In this document: positions 26,614 to 35,593 of the stretch, piece after piece
Layout: every line of letters begins with the position of its first letter
Position numbering within the stretch: position 1 is the first letter of the stretch
Source of the DNA: Nitrobacteraceae bacterium AZCC 2146
GTDB lineage: Bacteria; Pseudomonadota; Alphaproteobacteria; Rhizobiales; Xanthobacteraceae
Direction of reading: 5' to 3'
NCBI GenBank assembly: GCA_036924855.1
Contig: JBAGRP010000001.1
Coordinates: forward strand, 5,444,001 to 5,508,000
Length of the DNA stretch: 64,000 nt
The notes under the pieces: model-generated
What the model saw: the letters and a program-made list of their open reading frames with translations, nothing else
Database searches by the model: none
Told to the model about the DNA's origin: nothing
Made by a program: the position numbers and the translations under genes

Positions 26614-28998
26614 TCACAAATGGAAATCGGTGACGGCCAGCGTTCTGGCGTTGACGTGAATGCTGAAATCCGCAGTTCCGTTGCCATCGACGTCGCCCTG
26701 CAGGAGATGGTCGGCGTAACGCAGCTCGCCCGCGGTGTGGGTGAAGGCGGCGGCGCCGACGAAGGCGAAAGCCTGATCGCCGGCCGCCGTGTTGTTGGCG
26801 TCGATCGCCGACAGGTCGATCTGATCCGCCTCAGCCGCGGAGAAGTCGACGATCTGATCCGGCGCGGCTGGCAGGCTGTCCTGGATGGTCTTGAACACGA
26901 ACTGGTCGGCGCCCGCGTTGCCGATGAGGATGTCGGCGCCGGGGCCGCCGGTCAGCACATCGTCGCCAAAGCCGCCTTCCAGGGTGTCGTGGCCGGCGCC
27001 GCCATCGAGCCAGTCCTGGCTGGCACCGCCGATCAGATGATTATCGCCGGCATCGCCAGTCAGGAGATCGCTGGAAGCACTTCCCGTCAGGTTCTCGATC
27101 GAGTTGAGCGTGTCACCTTCGGCGTCGCCCCATTGCGCGGTGCCGAGCGCCAGGTTGATATTCACCCCGCTCGACGAGTTGCTGTAATCGGCGGTGTCGC
27201 TGCCGGCACCGCCGGCAAGCGCATCGGCGCCGGCACCGCCTTGCAGCGTGTCGTCGCCGTCGTTGCCCCACAATTGGTCGTTCCCGGCGTCGCCGTGCAG
27301 AACGTCGTTGCCGGTCCCGCCGGTCAGGGCATCGTTGCCGTCGCCGCCTTGCAGTGTGTCGTTACCATCGCGGCCATCGAGCGCATCCTTGCCGCTGCCG
27401 CCGGACAGAGTGTTGGCGGCGCCGTCGCCGATCAGCGTATCGTCGAAGCGGGTGCCGATCACGCCCTCGATCGAGCTGAAGCTGTCGCCGTTGGCGTCGC
27501 CGCCGGTCGCCGTGTTGAGCGTCAGGTCGATGTGGATGCCGGCAGGCGACGCCTCGTAGCGCACGAAGTCGATACCTCTGCCGCCTGCAAATGCGTCGGC
27601 GCCGCTGCCGCCGACGAAGATGTCGTTGCCATCCCCGCCCCATAGCCGGTCGTTGCCATCGCCGCCGTACAGGAAGTCGTTGCCGGCATCGCCGATCAGT
27701 TGATCGTTGCCGGCGTCGCCGTACAGGGCGTCGTTGCCGTCCGCGCCATGGATGATGTCGCGCCCATTGCCGCCGTGAATGACGTCGTTGTCCGGGGTGC
27801 CGGCGATTTGGTCGTCGCCCGGCGTGCCATCGGTGATCGTGTTGAACGACATAATACGGCCGTGGATGTCGTCGGAATTGGTGGTGGGATCAAACGATGT
27901 CCAGGTTGCGAGGACCTGACCGTCGGGCATCGTCAACAGATGTGGCGCTGTTTCGGTTAGCCCGTTGGGTGAGTTGATGAGGAAGTCGTTGCCGAGCGGG
28001 AACGCCCCGAGACCGACGATGTGTCCATAGAGGTCGCTCGCGCCGGTGTTGGGGTCGGTGGAATGCCAGACGATGACGGCGCGTCCATCCGGGAGCGCCG
28101 TGATCGACGGGGAATCCTGATTGCCCTCAAGCGTCGAATTGATGATGGCGTCGGAGACGACAACCGAGCCGTCGGGATTGAGAAGGCGAGCATGAATGTT
28201 GTTGTCGCCGTCCGGCTCCTGCGCAACCCACGCAACCAGGATATGCCCGTCGGCGAGAACCGCGACCGAGGCTCCGCTCTGGCTGAATTGCGACTGCGGT
28301 GCCAGACGAAAATCCGGCGTGCTGGCGCTGCCGTCCGGGTTCACGAATTGACCGGAGATATTGTACCGGCCTTCATCCGGATCGTAGGAAGTCCAACTCA
28401 CGAGCGCGCGTCCGTCAGGCAGCGCCGCTGCCTGCGAACCGTATTGCGTGCCCCAGGTGGTGGTATTCACTGCGAAATCGTCGACTGCCACGCTGCCGTC
28501 GTCGTTCAGGATGCGGCCGCGGATGTCGCCGAGGTATTTCGGGTCGCCGCCATCCTCCGATGTATAGGTGAGCAGGATATGACCGTCGGCGAGCGTCGTT
28601 GCCGACGGCATGAACGGCGAAATCGACGCGGCCGAATTGAGGACGACGTCAGGACTCGCGTGTCCGTTCGTGTCGACGATGCTGCCGCGGACTTCGTAAA
28701 CATTGTCGCCCGGCACGTAGGATTGCCACGCGACGAAGGCGCGGCCATCGGACAAGGCGGTGACCGTGGGCGCACCCTGATCGCCGAGGCCAGTTGTGTT
28801 GATCAGAAAATCGGAGCCTTCAGGCGTGCCGTCGTCGTTCAGGATGCGGCCGCGAATGTCGTAAGGTTCGGGGCCGGTAGTGTCGGTGGAAACCCAGGTG
28901 ACGAGAATGCGTCCGTCCGTCAAGACGGTCTGACTGGCCCAGGCCTGATCATTAGCCGTGGTGGAATTGATGAGGAACTCGGGTCCGACAAACGCCAT
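26614..28998 (-). CDS. RTX calcium-binding secreted protein, paralogue 2
   Basis: A 794-residue paralogue of the next gene downstream, with the same order: seven N-terminal propeller-like repeats (about 1-385), RTX nonapeptides (about 390-680) and a C-terminus with DQFVFKTIQDSLPAAPDQIVDF and DGNGTADFSIHV. The last part includes an EF-hand-like DxDGNGxxD that might bind calcium as well. It starts MAFVGPEFLINSTT at 28998 with a GGGGGG ribosome site and ends 23 bp before the start of the other gene. The pair is a tandem duplication, probably cotranscribed. Cargo role (adhesin, enzyme or S-layer-like) is unknown. Confidence 0.88.
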   Translation of the reverse strand: MAFVGPEFLINSTTANDQAWASQTVLTDGRILVTWVSTDTTGPEPYDIRGRILNDDGTPEGSDFLINTTGLGDQGAPTVTALSDGRAFVAWQSYVPGDNVYEVRGSIVDTNGHASPDVVLNSAASISPFMPSATTLADGHILLTYTSEDGGDPKYLGDIRGRILNDDGSVAVDDFAVNTTTWGTQYGSQAAALPDGRALVSWTSYDPDEGRYNISGQFVNPDGSASTPDFRLAPQSQFSQSGASVAVLADGHILVAWVAQEPDGDNNIHARLLNPDGSVVVSDAIINSTLEGNQDSPSITALPDGRAVIVWHSTDPNTGASDLYGHIVGLGAFPLGNDFLINSPNGLTETAPHLLTMPDGQVLATWTSFDPTTNSDDIHGRIMSFNTITDGTPGDDQIAGTPDNDVIHGGNGRDIIHGADGNDALYGDAGNDQLIGDAGNDFLYGGDGNDRLWGGDGNDIFVGGSGADAFAGGRGIDFVRYEASPAGIHIDLTLNTATGGDANGDSFSSIEGVIGTRFDDTLIGDGAANTLSGGSGKDALDGRDGNDTLQGGDGNDALTGGTGNDVLHGDAGNDQLWGNDGDDTLQGGAGADALAGGAGSDTADYSNSSSGVNINLALGTAQWGDAEGDTLNSIENLTGSASSDLLTGDAGDNHLIGGASQDWLDGGAGHDTLEGGFGDDVLTGGPGADILIGNAGADQFVFKTIQDSLPAAPDQIVDFSAAEADQIDLSAIDANNTAAGDQAFAFVGAAAFTHTAGELRYADHLLQGDVDGNGTADFSIHVNARTLAVTDFHL

Positions 28999-29118
28999 GG
29001 CTGCAATCCCCCCGACGGTTCACCACAGCGTGAATCTCCAATCGGCCGAATCTGGGGCTGATGTTTGTCGGGCTGAGGTCGTACTGAGGCAGCGATGGCA
29101 TGAAGAAGGCGTATGAGC

Positions 29119-29185
29119 GGCAGCCCGTCGCCGAGCGCCAGCGCGCGTTCGATCCATTTCGCCACGCGTAGCATGCGCAATCCTG
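29119..29185 (-). pseudogene. Remnant of an amidase 3' end next to kup
   Basis: Read on the minus strand this stretch encodes LRMLRVAKWIERALALGDGLP, matching HMLRVAKWIETTLAFAPGLP at the C-terminus of the intact amidase encoded from 31233. At DNA level, 29120-29185 and 31250-31315 align with about 54 identities in 65 and one single-base gap; GATCCATTTCGCCACGCG is identical. Nothing resembling the rest of an amidase follows, so it is a fragment. It abuts the start of kup, while the intact copy abuts its end. Confidence 0.72.
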
Positions 29186-29267
29186 CTTGAAGACGGTGCC
29201 GGCCGCTGGCCCGAGTCTTGAATGGCAAATGCCAGTGCGGTGTGCTGTGGGGGACGTGCGGGTGGAT

Positions 29268-31223
29268 ATGCCATCGAGTGCTCCGGTTGGGCCGGGCCGG
29301 CTGGTCGCGCCGTCCGGCGCGGTGCATGCGGCCGCCGAGCAGCCGCCTTATCTTCATCATGCCGGCAGCCCGTTGTTTCTGGCGCTGACCGCGCTCGGCG
29401 TGGTGTTCGGCGATATCGGTACCAGCCCGCTCTACGCTTTCCAGGTTGCCCTGTCGGGCCTCGGCCACCCCGCCCCCACCGCCACTGAGGTAACCGGCAT
29501 CGTCTCGCTGATCCTGTGGGCGCTGATGGCGATGGTGTCGCTGAAATATGTCGTGTTCGTCCTGCGCGCCGACAATGACGGCGAGGGCGGCATTCTGGCG
29601 CTGCTGGCGCTGGTGGCCTCCGGCAAGGTCGCCAATGGCGGCAGGCTTCCGGCGCTGGTTCTGCTGGGCGTGGTCGGCGCGTCGCTGCTGTATGGCGACG
29701 GCGTCATCACGCCGGCGATTTCGGTGCTGTCGGCCATGGAAGGGCTGAAGTTGGTGGCGCCCGGCTTCGAACATTTCATCGTCCCGGCCACGCTGGCGAT
29801 CCTGATCGGGCTGTTCGTGATCCAGCGCTACGGCACCGAGCGCATCGGCAAGCTGTTCGGTCCGGTCATGGTGGTGTGGTTCGCCGTCATCGCGGTGCTC
29901 GGCATTTCCAACATCTGGACGGCGCCGGCGATCCTGCTCGCGGTCAATCCGGTGGAGGCGGTGCGTTTTCTGATCGCCGACCCGCAGGTGGCCTTCGTGG
30001 TGATCGGCGCGGTGTTTCTGGCGCTGACCGGCGGCGAGGCGCTCTATGCCGACATGGGGCATGTCGGGGCGACGGCGATCCGCCGCGCCTGGTTCGGGCT
30101 GGTGCTGCCGGCGCTGGTGCTGAACTATTTCGGCCAAGGTGCGCTGATCCTGACGAATCCCTCCGCCATCGACAGTCCGTTCTACAAGCTGGCGCCAGGC
30201 TGGGCGCTGATCCCGCTGGTGGCGCTGGCGACGCTCGCCACCATCATCGCCTCGCAGGCCCTGATATCAGGCGTGTTCTCGCTGACGCGGCAGGCCATGC
30301 AGCTCGGCCTGTGTCCTCGCGCCAATATCATTTCGACCTCCGGTGAGGAGGCCGGCCAGATCTACATCCCCGCCGCCAACTGGCTGCTGATGGCCGGCAC
30401 GCTGTGCACCGTGCTGCTGTTCAGGTCGTCGGAAAATCTGGCGGCGGCCTATGGCATCGCGGTGTCCGGCACCATGTTGATCACCACCATCCTGCTGTAC
30501 CGGATCGCGGTGGCACGCTGGCACTGGCCGCCAGCGGTGGCCATTCCGATCATCGCGGTGTTCGGCCTGATCGACACCACCTTCCTGGTCTCGAACTCGA
30601 TCAAGATCGTGGAGGGAGGATGGTTTCCGCTCGTCGTCGGCGCGGCGATTGCGGTACTGATGCTGTCCTGGCGCAAGGGCTCGTCAGAGGTGAAGCGGCA
30701 GCTCCAGGCGATGTCGATGCCGCTCGACAAATTCCTGCCCTATGCCGACAAAGCGGTGATCGGCCGCGCTCCTGGCCTCGGCGTCTGGCTGACCAAGGTC
30801 GAGCATGGTGCATCGCCGATGCTGCTCCGCCACATCGAGCACAATCGCGTGCTGCATGAAAAGGTGGCGCTGCTGACCTTCGTCTCCGATCGGCGTCCGC
30901 GGGTGCCATTCGCGGAGCGCCATTCGGTGTACCGCCTCGGCCACGGCTTCTACCGCATCCAGGTCAAGCTCGGTTTCATGCAGACCCCCGACATTCCGCT
31001 GACGCTGCTCAATTGCAACCGGCTCGGTTTCGACGCCGACCTCGAGCACAGGAACTACTACGTCGCCCACGAGACCATCGTGCGACGCGAGACCGATAGT
31101 TCGATGGGGCCGATCTCGTTTTCGATTTTCTCGTTTCTCAACCGGATTTCGAGCCGTGCGCCGGACTTCTTCAAAATCCCGCAGGACGCCATCATCGAGG
31201 TCGGATTTCGCGTCGAGATTTGA
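29268..31223 (+). CDS. kup: Kup-family potassium transporter
   Basis: A proton-coupled potassium uptake protein of the KUP/HAK/KT family, about 651 residues. It has 12 hydrophobic segments, the family motif GVVFGDIGTSPLYAF in the first helix, and a C-terminal cytosolic domain of ~190 residues. The start is uncertain: I use ATG 29268 (MPSSAPVGPG), but ATG 29229 or TTG 29187 are in frame, and the 27 extra residues of the longest form lie over the amidase remnant. Rhizobiales often carry several kup copies. It converges with the amidase gene, 9 bp apart. Confidence 0.92.
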   Translation: MPSSAPVGPGRLVAPSGAVHAAAEQPPYLHHAGSPLFLALTALGVVFGDIGTSPLYAFQVALSGLGHPAPTATEVTGIVSLILWALMAMVSLKYVVFVLRADNDGEGGILALLALVASGKVANGGRLPALVLLGVVGASLLYGDGVITPAISVLSAMEGLKLVAPGFEHFIVPATLAILIGLFVIQRYGTERIGKLFGPVMVVWFAVIAVLGISNIWTAPAILLAVNPVEAVRFLIADPQVAFVVIGAVFLALTGGEALYADMGHVGATAIRRAWFGLVLPALVLNYFGQGALILTNPSAIDSPFYKLAPGWALIPLVALATLATIIASQALISGVFSLTRQAMQLGLCPRANIISTSGEEAGQIYIPAANWLLMAGTLCTVLLFRSSENLAAAYGIAVSGTMLITTILLYRIAVARWHWPPAVAIPIIAVFGLIDTTFLVSNSIKIVEGGWFPLVVGAAIAVLMLSWRKGSSEVKRQLQAMSMPLDKFLPYADKAVIGRAPGLGVWLTKVEHGASPMLLRHIEHNRVLHEKVALLTFVSDRRPRVPFAERHSVYRLGHGFYRIQVKLGFMQTPDIPLTLLNCNRLGFDADLEHRNYYVAHETIVRRETDSSMGPISFSIFSFLNRISSRAPDFFKIPQDAIIEVGFRVEI

Positions 31224-31232
31224 TGTGATCGC

Positions 31233-32573
31233 TCAGTTAGACAGCGCAGGCAGCCCGGGCGCGAACGCCAGCGTGGTCTCGATCCATTTCGCCACGCGCA
31301 GCATGTGCAAATCCTGGCGATAGGGGCCGACGATCTGCAGGCCGAGCGGCAGGTGGTTTTTTCCGAAGCCGGCCGGCAGTGACAGAGCGGGCACGCCGAG
31401 CAGCGTCCACGGCGCGCAATATTCGGCGTCGCCGGTGTAAGCGAGGCCCTCCGGCGCTTCGCCGAAGGCGGGCAGCGTCAGCACGGCGTCGAAGTTGGCC
31501 ATCTGAGCCGTAAAGCCCGAGCGCAATTTTTCCTGTAGTGCTTTTGCGGCAAGATAGTCAGTGGCGCTGTGGGCCTTGCCGGTTTCCACCAGTTTCTTCA
31601 GATGATCGCTGGTGCGGTCCGGATAACGCGCGACGAGATCGCCGAAGATCACCGCGCCTTCGCTCGCGAGAATGATGTTGACGGCGTCCCAGTTGCTGCG
31701 ATCGAGTTCGGGTAGCTCCAGCTCTTCGATCATGGCGCCGGCGCCGCGCAGTCTGGCGATCGATGCGTCGAACAGTTGTTGTTGCTCCGGCTCAGCTTTT
31801 GCCCACTTGGCAAAACGCACCACAGCGAGGCGAGGCGCAGCCTGAGGCTGCAGGCCCTGATCGATGGAAATCTCGAACGCCGGCACTGGTTGGCCATGGC
31901 GATCGCGATCGCTCGTCTCTGCCAGCAGCGACAGTGCGAAGGCGACGTCATCGACCCGCCGCGCGAAAAAGCCGACATGGTCGAGCGACTGGCTCAGGTG
32001 ATGCACGCCGCTGCGCGGGATCGCGCCAAAACTTGGCTTGAAGCCGACGACGCCGTTGAACGCCGCGGGGCGCACGATCGAGCCCAAGGTCTGCGTGCCC
32101 AGCGCCAGCGGCACGAGGCCGGCGGCGACCGCGGCCGCGGAGCCGGACGATGAGCCGCCCGGCGTGTGTTTGCTGTTCCATGGATTGGTGGTGGGGCCGG
32201 GATGTCGCCAGGCGAATTCGGTAGAGACGGTCTTGCCGAAGATGGTGGCGCCGAGATTTCTGAGCCGCTCGACCACCCAGGCGTCGGCAGCGGGGATGTG
32301 ATCCTTGTAGACCGGCGAGCCGTTGGTGGTCGGCATGTCCGCGGTGGCGATGATGTCCTTGATGCCGACGGGAATGCCGGACAGCGGTCCGGGTTTTCGT
32401 GAGGTGTCGACGGGTAGAACTTCGAATGCCTTCAGGACCGGTTCGATGGTTTTCGCGCGTTCGAGTTGCGCAGCGGCGTAACGGTCCGCGGCGGCGGCAT
32501 TGCCCTTGAACAGCCGCAGCAATTCGAGAACCCCCGCACCAGAGGCGGTGGCGTGTGCGGTCGGATCGGTCAT
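31233..32573 (-). CDS. Amidase (amidase-signature family)
   Basis: A 446-residue amidase-signature hydrolase, releasing ammonia or an amine from an amide. The Ser-cisSer-Lys triad can be placed: Lys72 in VGIKD, cis-Ser within GGSSSGS (about 141-142) and nucleophile Ser165 in TLGSIVRPA. It is the last gene of a minus-strand operon with an ABC importer of the NMT1/sulfonate type, spaced 72 bp after the binding-protein gene. The importer probably brings in the amide or its precursor. The substrate is unknown; AtzF/allophanate-type activity is possible, but no AtzF C-terminal domain is present. Confidence 0.88.
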   Translation of the reverse strand: MTDPTAHATASGAGVLELLRLFKGNAAAADRYAAAQLERAKTIEPVLKAFEVLPVDTSRKPGPLSGIPVGIKDIIATADMPTTNGSPVYKDHIPAADAWVVERLRNLGATIFGKTVSTEFAWRHPGPTTNPWNSKHTPGGSSSGSAAAVAAGLVPLALGTQTLGSIVRPAAFNGVVGFKPSFGAIPRSGVHHLSQSLDHVGFFARRVDDVAFALSLLAETSDRDRHGQPVPAFEISIDQGLQPQAAPRLAVVRFAKWAKAEPEQQQLFDASIARLRGAGAMIEELELPELDRSNWDAVNIILASEGAVIFGDLVARYPDRTSDHLKKLVETGKAHSATDYLAAKALQEKLRSGFTAQMANFDAVLTLPAFGEAPEGLAYTGDAEYCAPWTLLGVPALSLPAGFGKNHLPLGLQIVGPYRQDLHMLRVAKWIETTLAFAPGLPALSN

Positions 32574-32645
32574 GTGTGCTGTCCTGCAAGGATATTGCGT
32601 CGAGTTCGGAGAGGCGCGCGGCCTTTCGACCGCACGCGTCCGATC

Positions 32646-33614
32646 TTACTTCATCGCCAGTGCGGGCTCGATGTATTTCTTCACCACGAACTTGTCGTAA
32701 TCCGGCTGGGCGGCGAGGTTGCCGAGCGCGATCTGGGTGTCCATCGAGACTTTCAGCGACGGCGCGCTGATATCGACGCTATCAGGATAGACGCCGTCGG
32801 CGAGCATGCGCTTGACCGCGGATTCCACCACCGCCGGCTCCAGCGTCGGGAATTCCTTCTTGGCGATCTCGGCGGTCCTGGCCTCGTTCTTGGCCATGAA
32901 GCGCATCGCCATTTCCATGCCGTTGGTGACGCGCTGGGCGAGGTCGGGATCGACGTCGTTGCGTGCGGTGACGGCGGAGAACGCGTAGGCGCCGTAGGTC
33001 TTCGGGAAACCGAACACCACCTTCATGCCCTTGGCGACGACCTGATCGAGGCCGGGCTCATACATCACGGCGACATCGGCCTGCTTGGCGAGGAAAGGGC
33101 CGGGTTCGGTGCCGATCGCGACCTGGATCATGTCGACGTCGGTCTTGGCGTCCAGCCCGTTTTCCTTCAGCAGCTTGATGAACAGCGAGGTGCTGGTGGT
33201 CGGCATGGTACCGGTGACGATCTTCTGGCCCTTGAGGCCCTTGATGTCGGTGAACTTGAAGTCCGGCGAGGTGGCGATCCACACCGCGGCGCCGTTGACG
33301 ACGTTGGCGATGATGCCGACCGGCGCGCCTTTGGAGGCGGCGATCGCGGTCCATTCCGGGCCGTGGATCGAGAACTGTGCGCTGCCGGAAATCACGGCCG
33401 AAAGTGCGACGGTCGGCGAGCCCGCGGTTTCCTTGGTGAGGTCGAGACCCTGCTGGGTGAAGAAGCCCTCATTGATGGCGACGTAGAGCGGCAGATACAG
33501 CATCGACTGGAACGCCTGCGACAGAACCACTTTCTTGTTCTGCGCCATCGCAGGCGTAGCGAGCAGGGTTCCGGCCAGCGCGGTGGCGCAGGCGATACGC
33601 TTAAACAACGACAT
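32646..33614 (-). CDS. ABC transporter substrate-binding protein, NMT1/SsuA-like
   Basis: A 322-residue periplasmic binding protein with a clear signal peptide (cut after AMA, before QNKKVV). The mature pattern (VVLSQAFQSMLYLPLYVAINEGFFTQQGLD) is that of the NMT1/THI5-like and sulfonate/nitrate/taurine family. It captures an organic ligand for the permease and ATPase encoded just upstream. The ligand cannot be told from sequence. The downstream amidase suggests a nitrogen compound. Confidence 0.9.
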   Translation of the reverse strand: MSLFKRIACATALAGTLLATPAMAQNKKVVLSQAFQSMLYLPLYVAINEGFFTQQGLDLTKETAGSPTVALSAVISGSAQFSIHGPEWTAIAASKGAPVGIIANVVNGAAVWIATSPDFKFTDIKGLKGQKIVTGTMPTTSTSLFIKLLKENGLDAKTDVDMIQVAIGTEPGPFLAKQADVAVMYEPGLDQVVAKGMKVVFGFPKTYGAYAFSAVTARNDVDPDLAQRVTNGMEMAMRFMAKNEARTAEIAKKEFPTLEPAVVESAVKRMLADGVYPDSVDISAPSLKVSMDTQIALGNLAAQPDYDKFVVKKYIEPALAMK

Positions 33615-33644
33615 GGGACGTCTCCGTGGGTGGGATAAGGAAAT

Positions 33645-34499
33645 TCAAACCTGGACCTGGTGCGAGGTGCTGGCCTGCTTCCAGGGCAGCGATGTGCGCT
33701 CGATGATGTCGATCACGTAATAGAGGACAAAACCCATGATCATCAGCGTGAATAGCCCGACCCACACCGAGTTGAGGTCGTAGAGGCTGGATGCGGTGAA
33801 GATCATGTGGCCGAGGCCACGCTGCGACGAGATGAATTCGCCGACCACCGCGCCGACCAGGCCGAAGCCGATATTGATGCGGAAGGTGGCGATGATCGAC
33901 GGCAGCGTCGAGGGCACCACGGCCTGCCAGAACACCTGGTGCTTGTCGGCGCCCATCGAAATCATCAGCGACTGCAGGTCGGTGTCGGCATCTTTCGCGG
34001 CCTGATAAGCGGCGATCAGCGCCACCAGCGCGGTCAGCGACACCGCCAGAGCAACCTTGGAAATCAGGCCGGTGCCGAACCACAGCACGACGATCGGCGC
34101 CAGTGCGATCTTCGGCACGCTGTTGATGGCGACGATGAAGGGCTCGACCAGTTTGGCGACGAACACCGAATACCAGAGCGCGAGGCCGAGCAGCGATCCA
34201 AAGATCGTGCCGATGATGAAGCCCAGAATCGCTTCGAACAACGTGTACCAGGAGTCCGACAATAACTCGCCGCTCAGGATCAGCTTCCAGAACATGCTGA
34301 AAATGCCGGATGGCGATCCCATCAGGAAGGCCGAGATATAGCCGACGCGGACGCCGATCTCCCACAGCGCGAAGAAGATCGCGACCGCGAGCAGTTGCAG
34401 CACCGCGCGGCCGAGCATGGTGTCGAACGGCGAGCGCTTGCGATTGCGGCGCGGTCTGGCTTTTTTCAACGGAACGGTGTCGGGCATCACGAGGGTCAT
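33645..34499 (-). CDS. ABC transporter permease, SsuC/TauC type
   Basis: A 284-residue inner-membrane permease with about six helices and a BPD_transp_1 domain. The EAA-type loop is seen around AVVPSTLPSIIATFRINIG. The start at ATG 34499 overlaps the stop of the ATPase gene (ATGA), which indicates translational coupling. The N-terminus has a basic stretch (KKARPRRNRKR) before the first helix. It forms the channel of the importer with the neighbouring ATPase and binding protein. Confidence 0.9.
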   Translation of the reverse strand: MTLVMPDTVPLKKARPRRNRKRSPFDTMLGRAVLQLLAVAIFFALWEIGVRVGYISAFLMGSPSGIFSMFWKLILSGELLSDSWYTLFEAILGFIIGTIFGSLLGLALWYSVFVAKLVEPFIVAINSVPKIALAPIVVLWFGTGLISKVALAVSLTALVALIAAYQAAKDADTDLQSLMISMGADKHQVFWQAVVPSTLPSIIATFRINIGFGLVGAVVGEFISSQRGLGHMIFTASSLYDLNSVWVGLFTLMIMGFVLYYVIDIIERTSLPWKQASTSHQVQV

Positions 34500-35278
34500 G
34501 ATGTTTTCTCGGTCTGGATGTCGAGTTCGGCGCACAGCGTCTTGAAGTAGGTGGAAAACTTGGTGTCGTTGCGCGCGGTGATCGGCGAGGTGGCGTCGAT
34601 ATCGATGTTGTGTACGACTTTCACGCGGGCGGGGCGGCCTGACAGCACGACGACGCGCTTCGACAAAGCGACGGCCTCGTCGATGTCATGGGTCACCAGG
34701 ATCACGGTCTTGTTGTAAGTCTGCACCGCGTCCTTCAGCACGCCTTCGAGATAGAGCCGGGTCTGGTAATCCAGCGCAGAAAAGGGTTCGTCGAGCAGCA
34801 GGATGTCAGGGTCCATGATCAGAGTGCGGATCAACGCCACGCGCTGCCGCATTCCGCCGGAAAGTGTTTTGGGGTAGGCATTCTCGAAGCCGGCGAGACC
34901 AAAACCCTTGAGATATTCGCGGGCCTTGGCTTCGGCCTCCACGCGATCGACGCCGCGCGTTTCCAGTCCGAGCAGCACATTGCCGAGCACCGTGCGCCAG
35001 GGAAACAGCAGATCCTTCTGCATCATATAGCCGACGCGGCCGCGCAGACTTTCGATCTCCTCGCCGCGGTAGGTGATGGTGCCGGCGTCCGGCTCCAGCA
35101 GGCCGGCGATGATGTTGAAGATGGTCGTCTTGCCGCAGCCGCTGGGGCCGATGATGCTGACGAAGTCGCGCTCGTTGATGCTGAAGGACAGATCGTCGAG
35201 CACGTTGACGTCGCCGCCCTTGCCGGCAAACGACTTGCTGATGTTGTGGACGGTAAGCTGAACTTGTGTCGGCGGCAT
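34496..35278 (-). CDS. ABC transporter ATPase, SsuB/TauB type
   Basis: A 260-residue ATP-binding subunit. Walker A GPSGCGKTT (44-52), signature LSGGMRQR (139-146), Walker B ILLLDEP (159-165) and H-loop His197 in VTHDID are all intact. Family members energise import of nitrate, sulfonates, taurine or pyrimidine precursors. It is the first gene of the operon ATPase-permease-binding protein-amidase. Palindromes at 35316-35342 lie 38-64 bp upstream of its ATG and may control the unit. Confidence 0.92.
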   Translation of the reverse strand: MPPTQVQLTVHNISKSFAGKGGDVNVLDDLSFSINERDFVSIIGPSGCGKTTIFNIIAGLLEPDAGTITYRGEEIESLRGRVGYMMQKDLLFPWRTVLGNVLLGLETRGVDRVEAEAKAREYLKGFGLAGFENAYPKTLSGGMRQRVALIRTLIMDPDILLLDEPFSALDYQTRLYLEGVLKDAVQTYNKTVILVTHDIDEAVALSKRVVVLSGRPARVKVVHNIDIDATSPITARNDTKFSTYFKTLCAELDIQTEKTS

Positions 35279-35315
35279 GATGCGGATCCTCGATGCCGCC
35301 TATACGCAAGCCGCG

Positions 35316-35342
35316 TGCCACTTTCTGGCATTGCGAATGCCA
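35316..35342. promoter_or_regulatory. Overlapping inverted repeats upstream of the ABC-amidase operon
   Basis: Three half-sites in series: TGCCA-N5-TGGCA (35316-35330) overlapping TGGCATT-GCG-AATGCCA (35326-35342). The second is a perfect 7-3-7 palindrome. Position just upstream of the ATPase start fits an operator. No regulator gene is adjacent. Confidence 0.5.
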
Positions 35343-35593
35343 AGAAAACATGACGCTTGAAATCACAATGCTTGATGCTTCAACAATGTTGCCGCTGCAT
35401 TGGGCAGGCGGTGCAATTCCGGCGCGGAATTGTGCAGGGCTTTGCAGTGTATTTTTTGCGAACACTTTGCGAATACTTGGCATCGTGGCGCGAGTACGAA
35501 TACACACGGCGTTCTTAGTTTCTCCCAGCGCTAACAGGCGAAGGGGCGCCGCGCGTGTTGCTGCTGCTGTCTGCAACACGCGCATGGAATGCC
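35343..35593. other. Gene-free stretch upstream of the ABC-amidase operon
   Basis: With the operator region this makes 315 bp without a gene (35279-35593). It is less GC-rich than its surroundings in the middle (TGTATTTTTTGCGAACAC near 35450). I see the palindromes listed separately, but no further convincing promoter, RNA or repeat. Confidence 0.5.

Noticed and set aside
24500..28000. Regular DNA repeats that could suggest CRISPR or a minisatellite
   Set aside because: They are the codons of RTX nonapeptides in two coding frames; unit lengths vary and there are no spacers.
29187..29267. Longer N-terminus for Kup from TTG 29187
   Set aside because: The extra residues start at the edge of the amidase remnant, and the ATG at 29268 suits the family better; I kept it only as an alternative.
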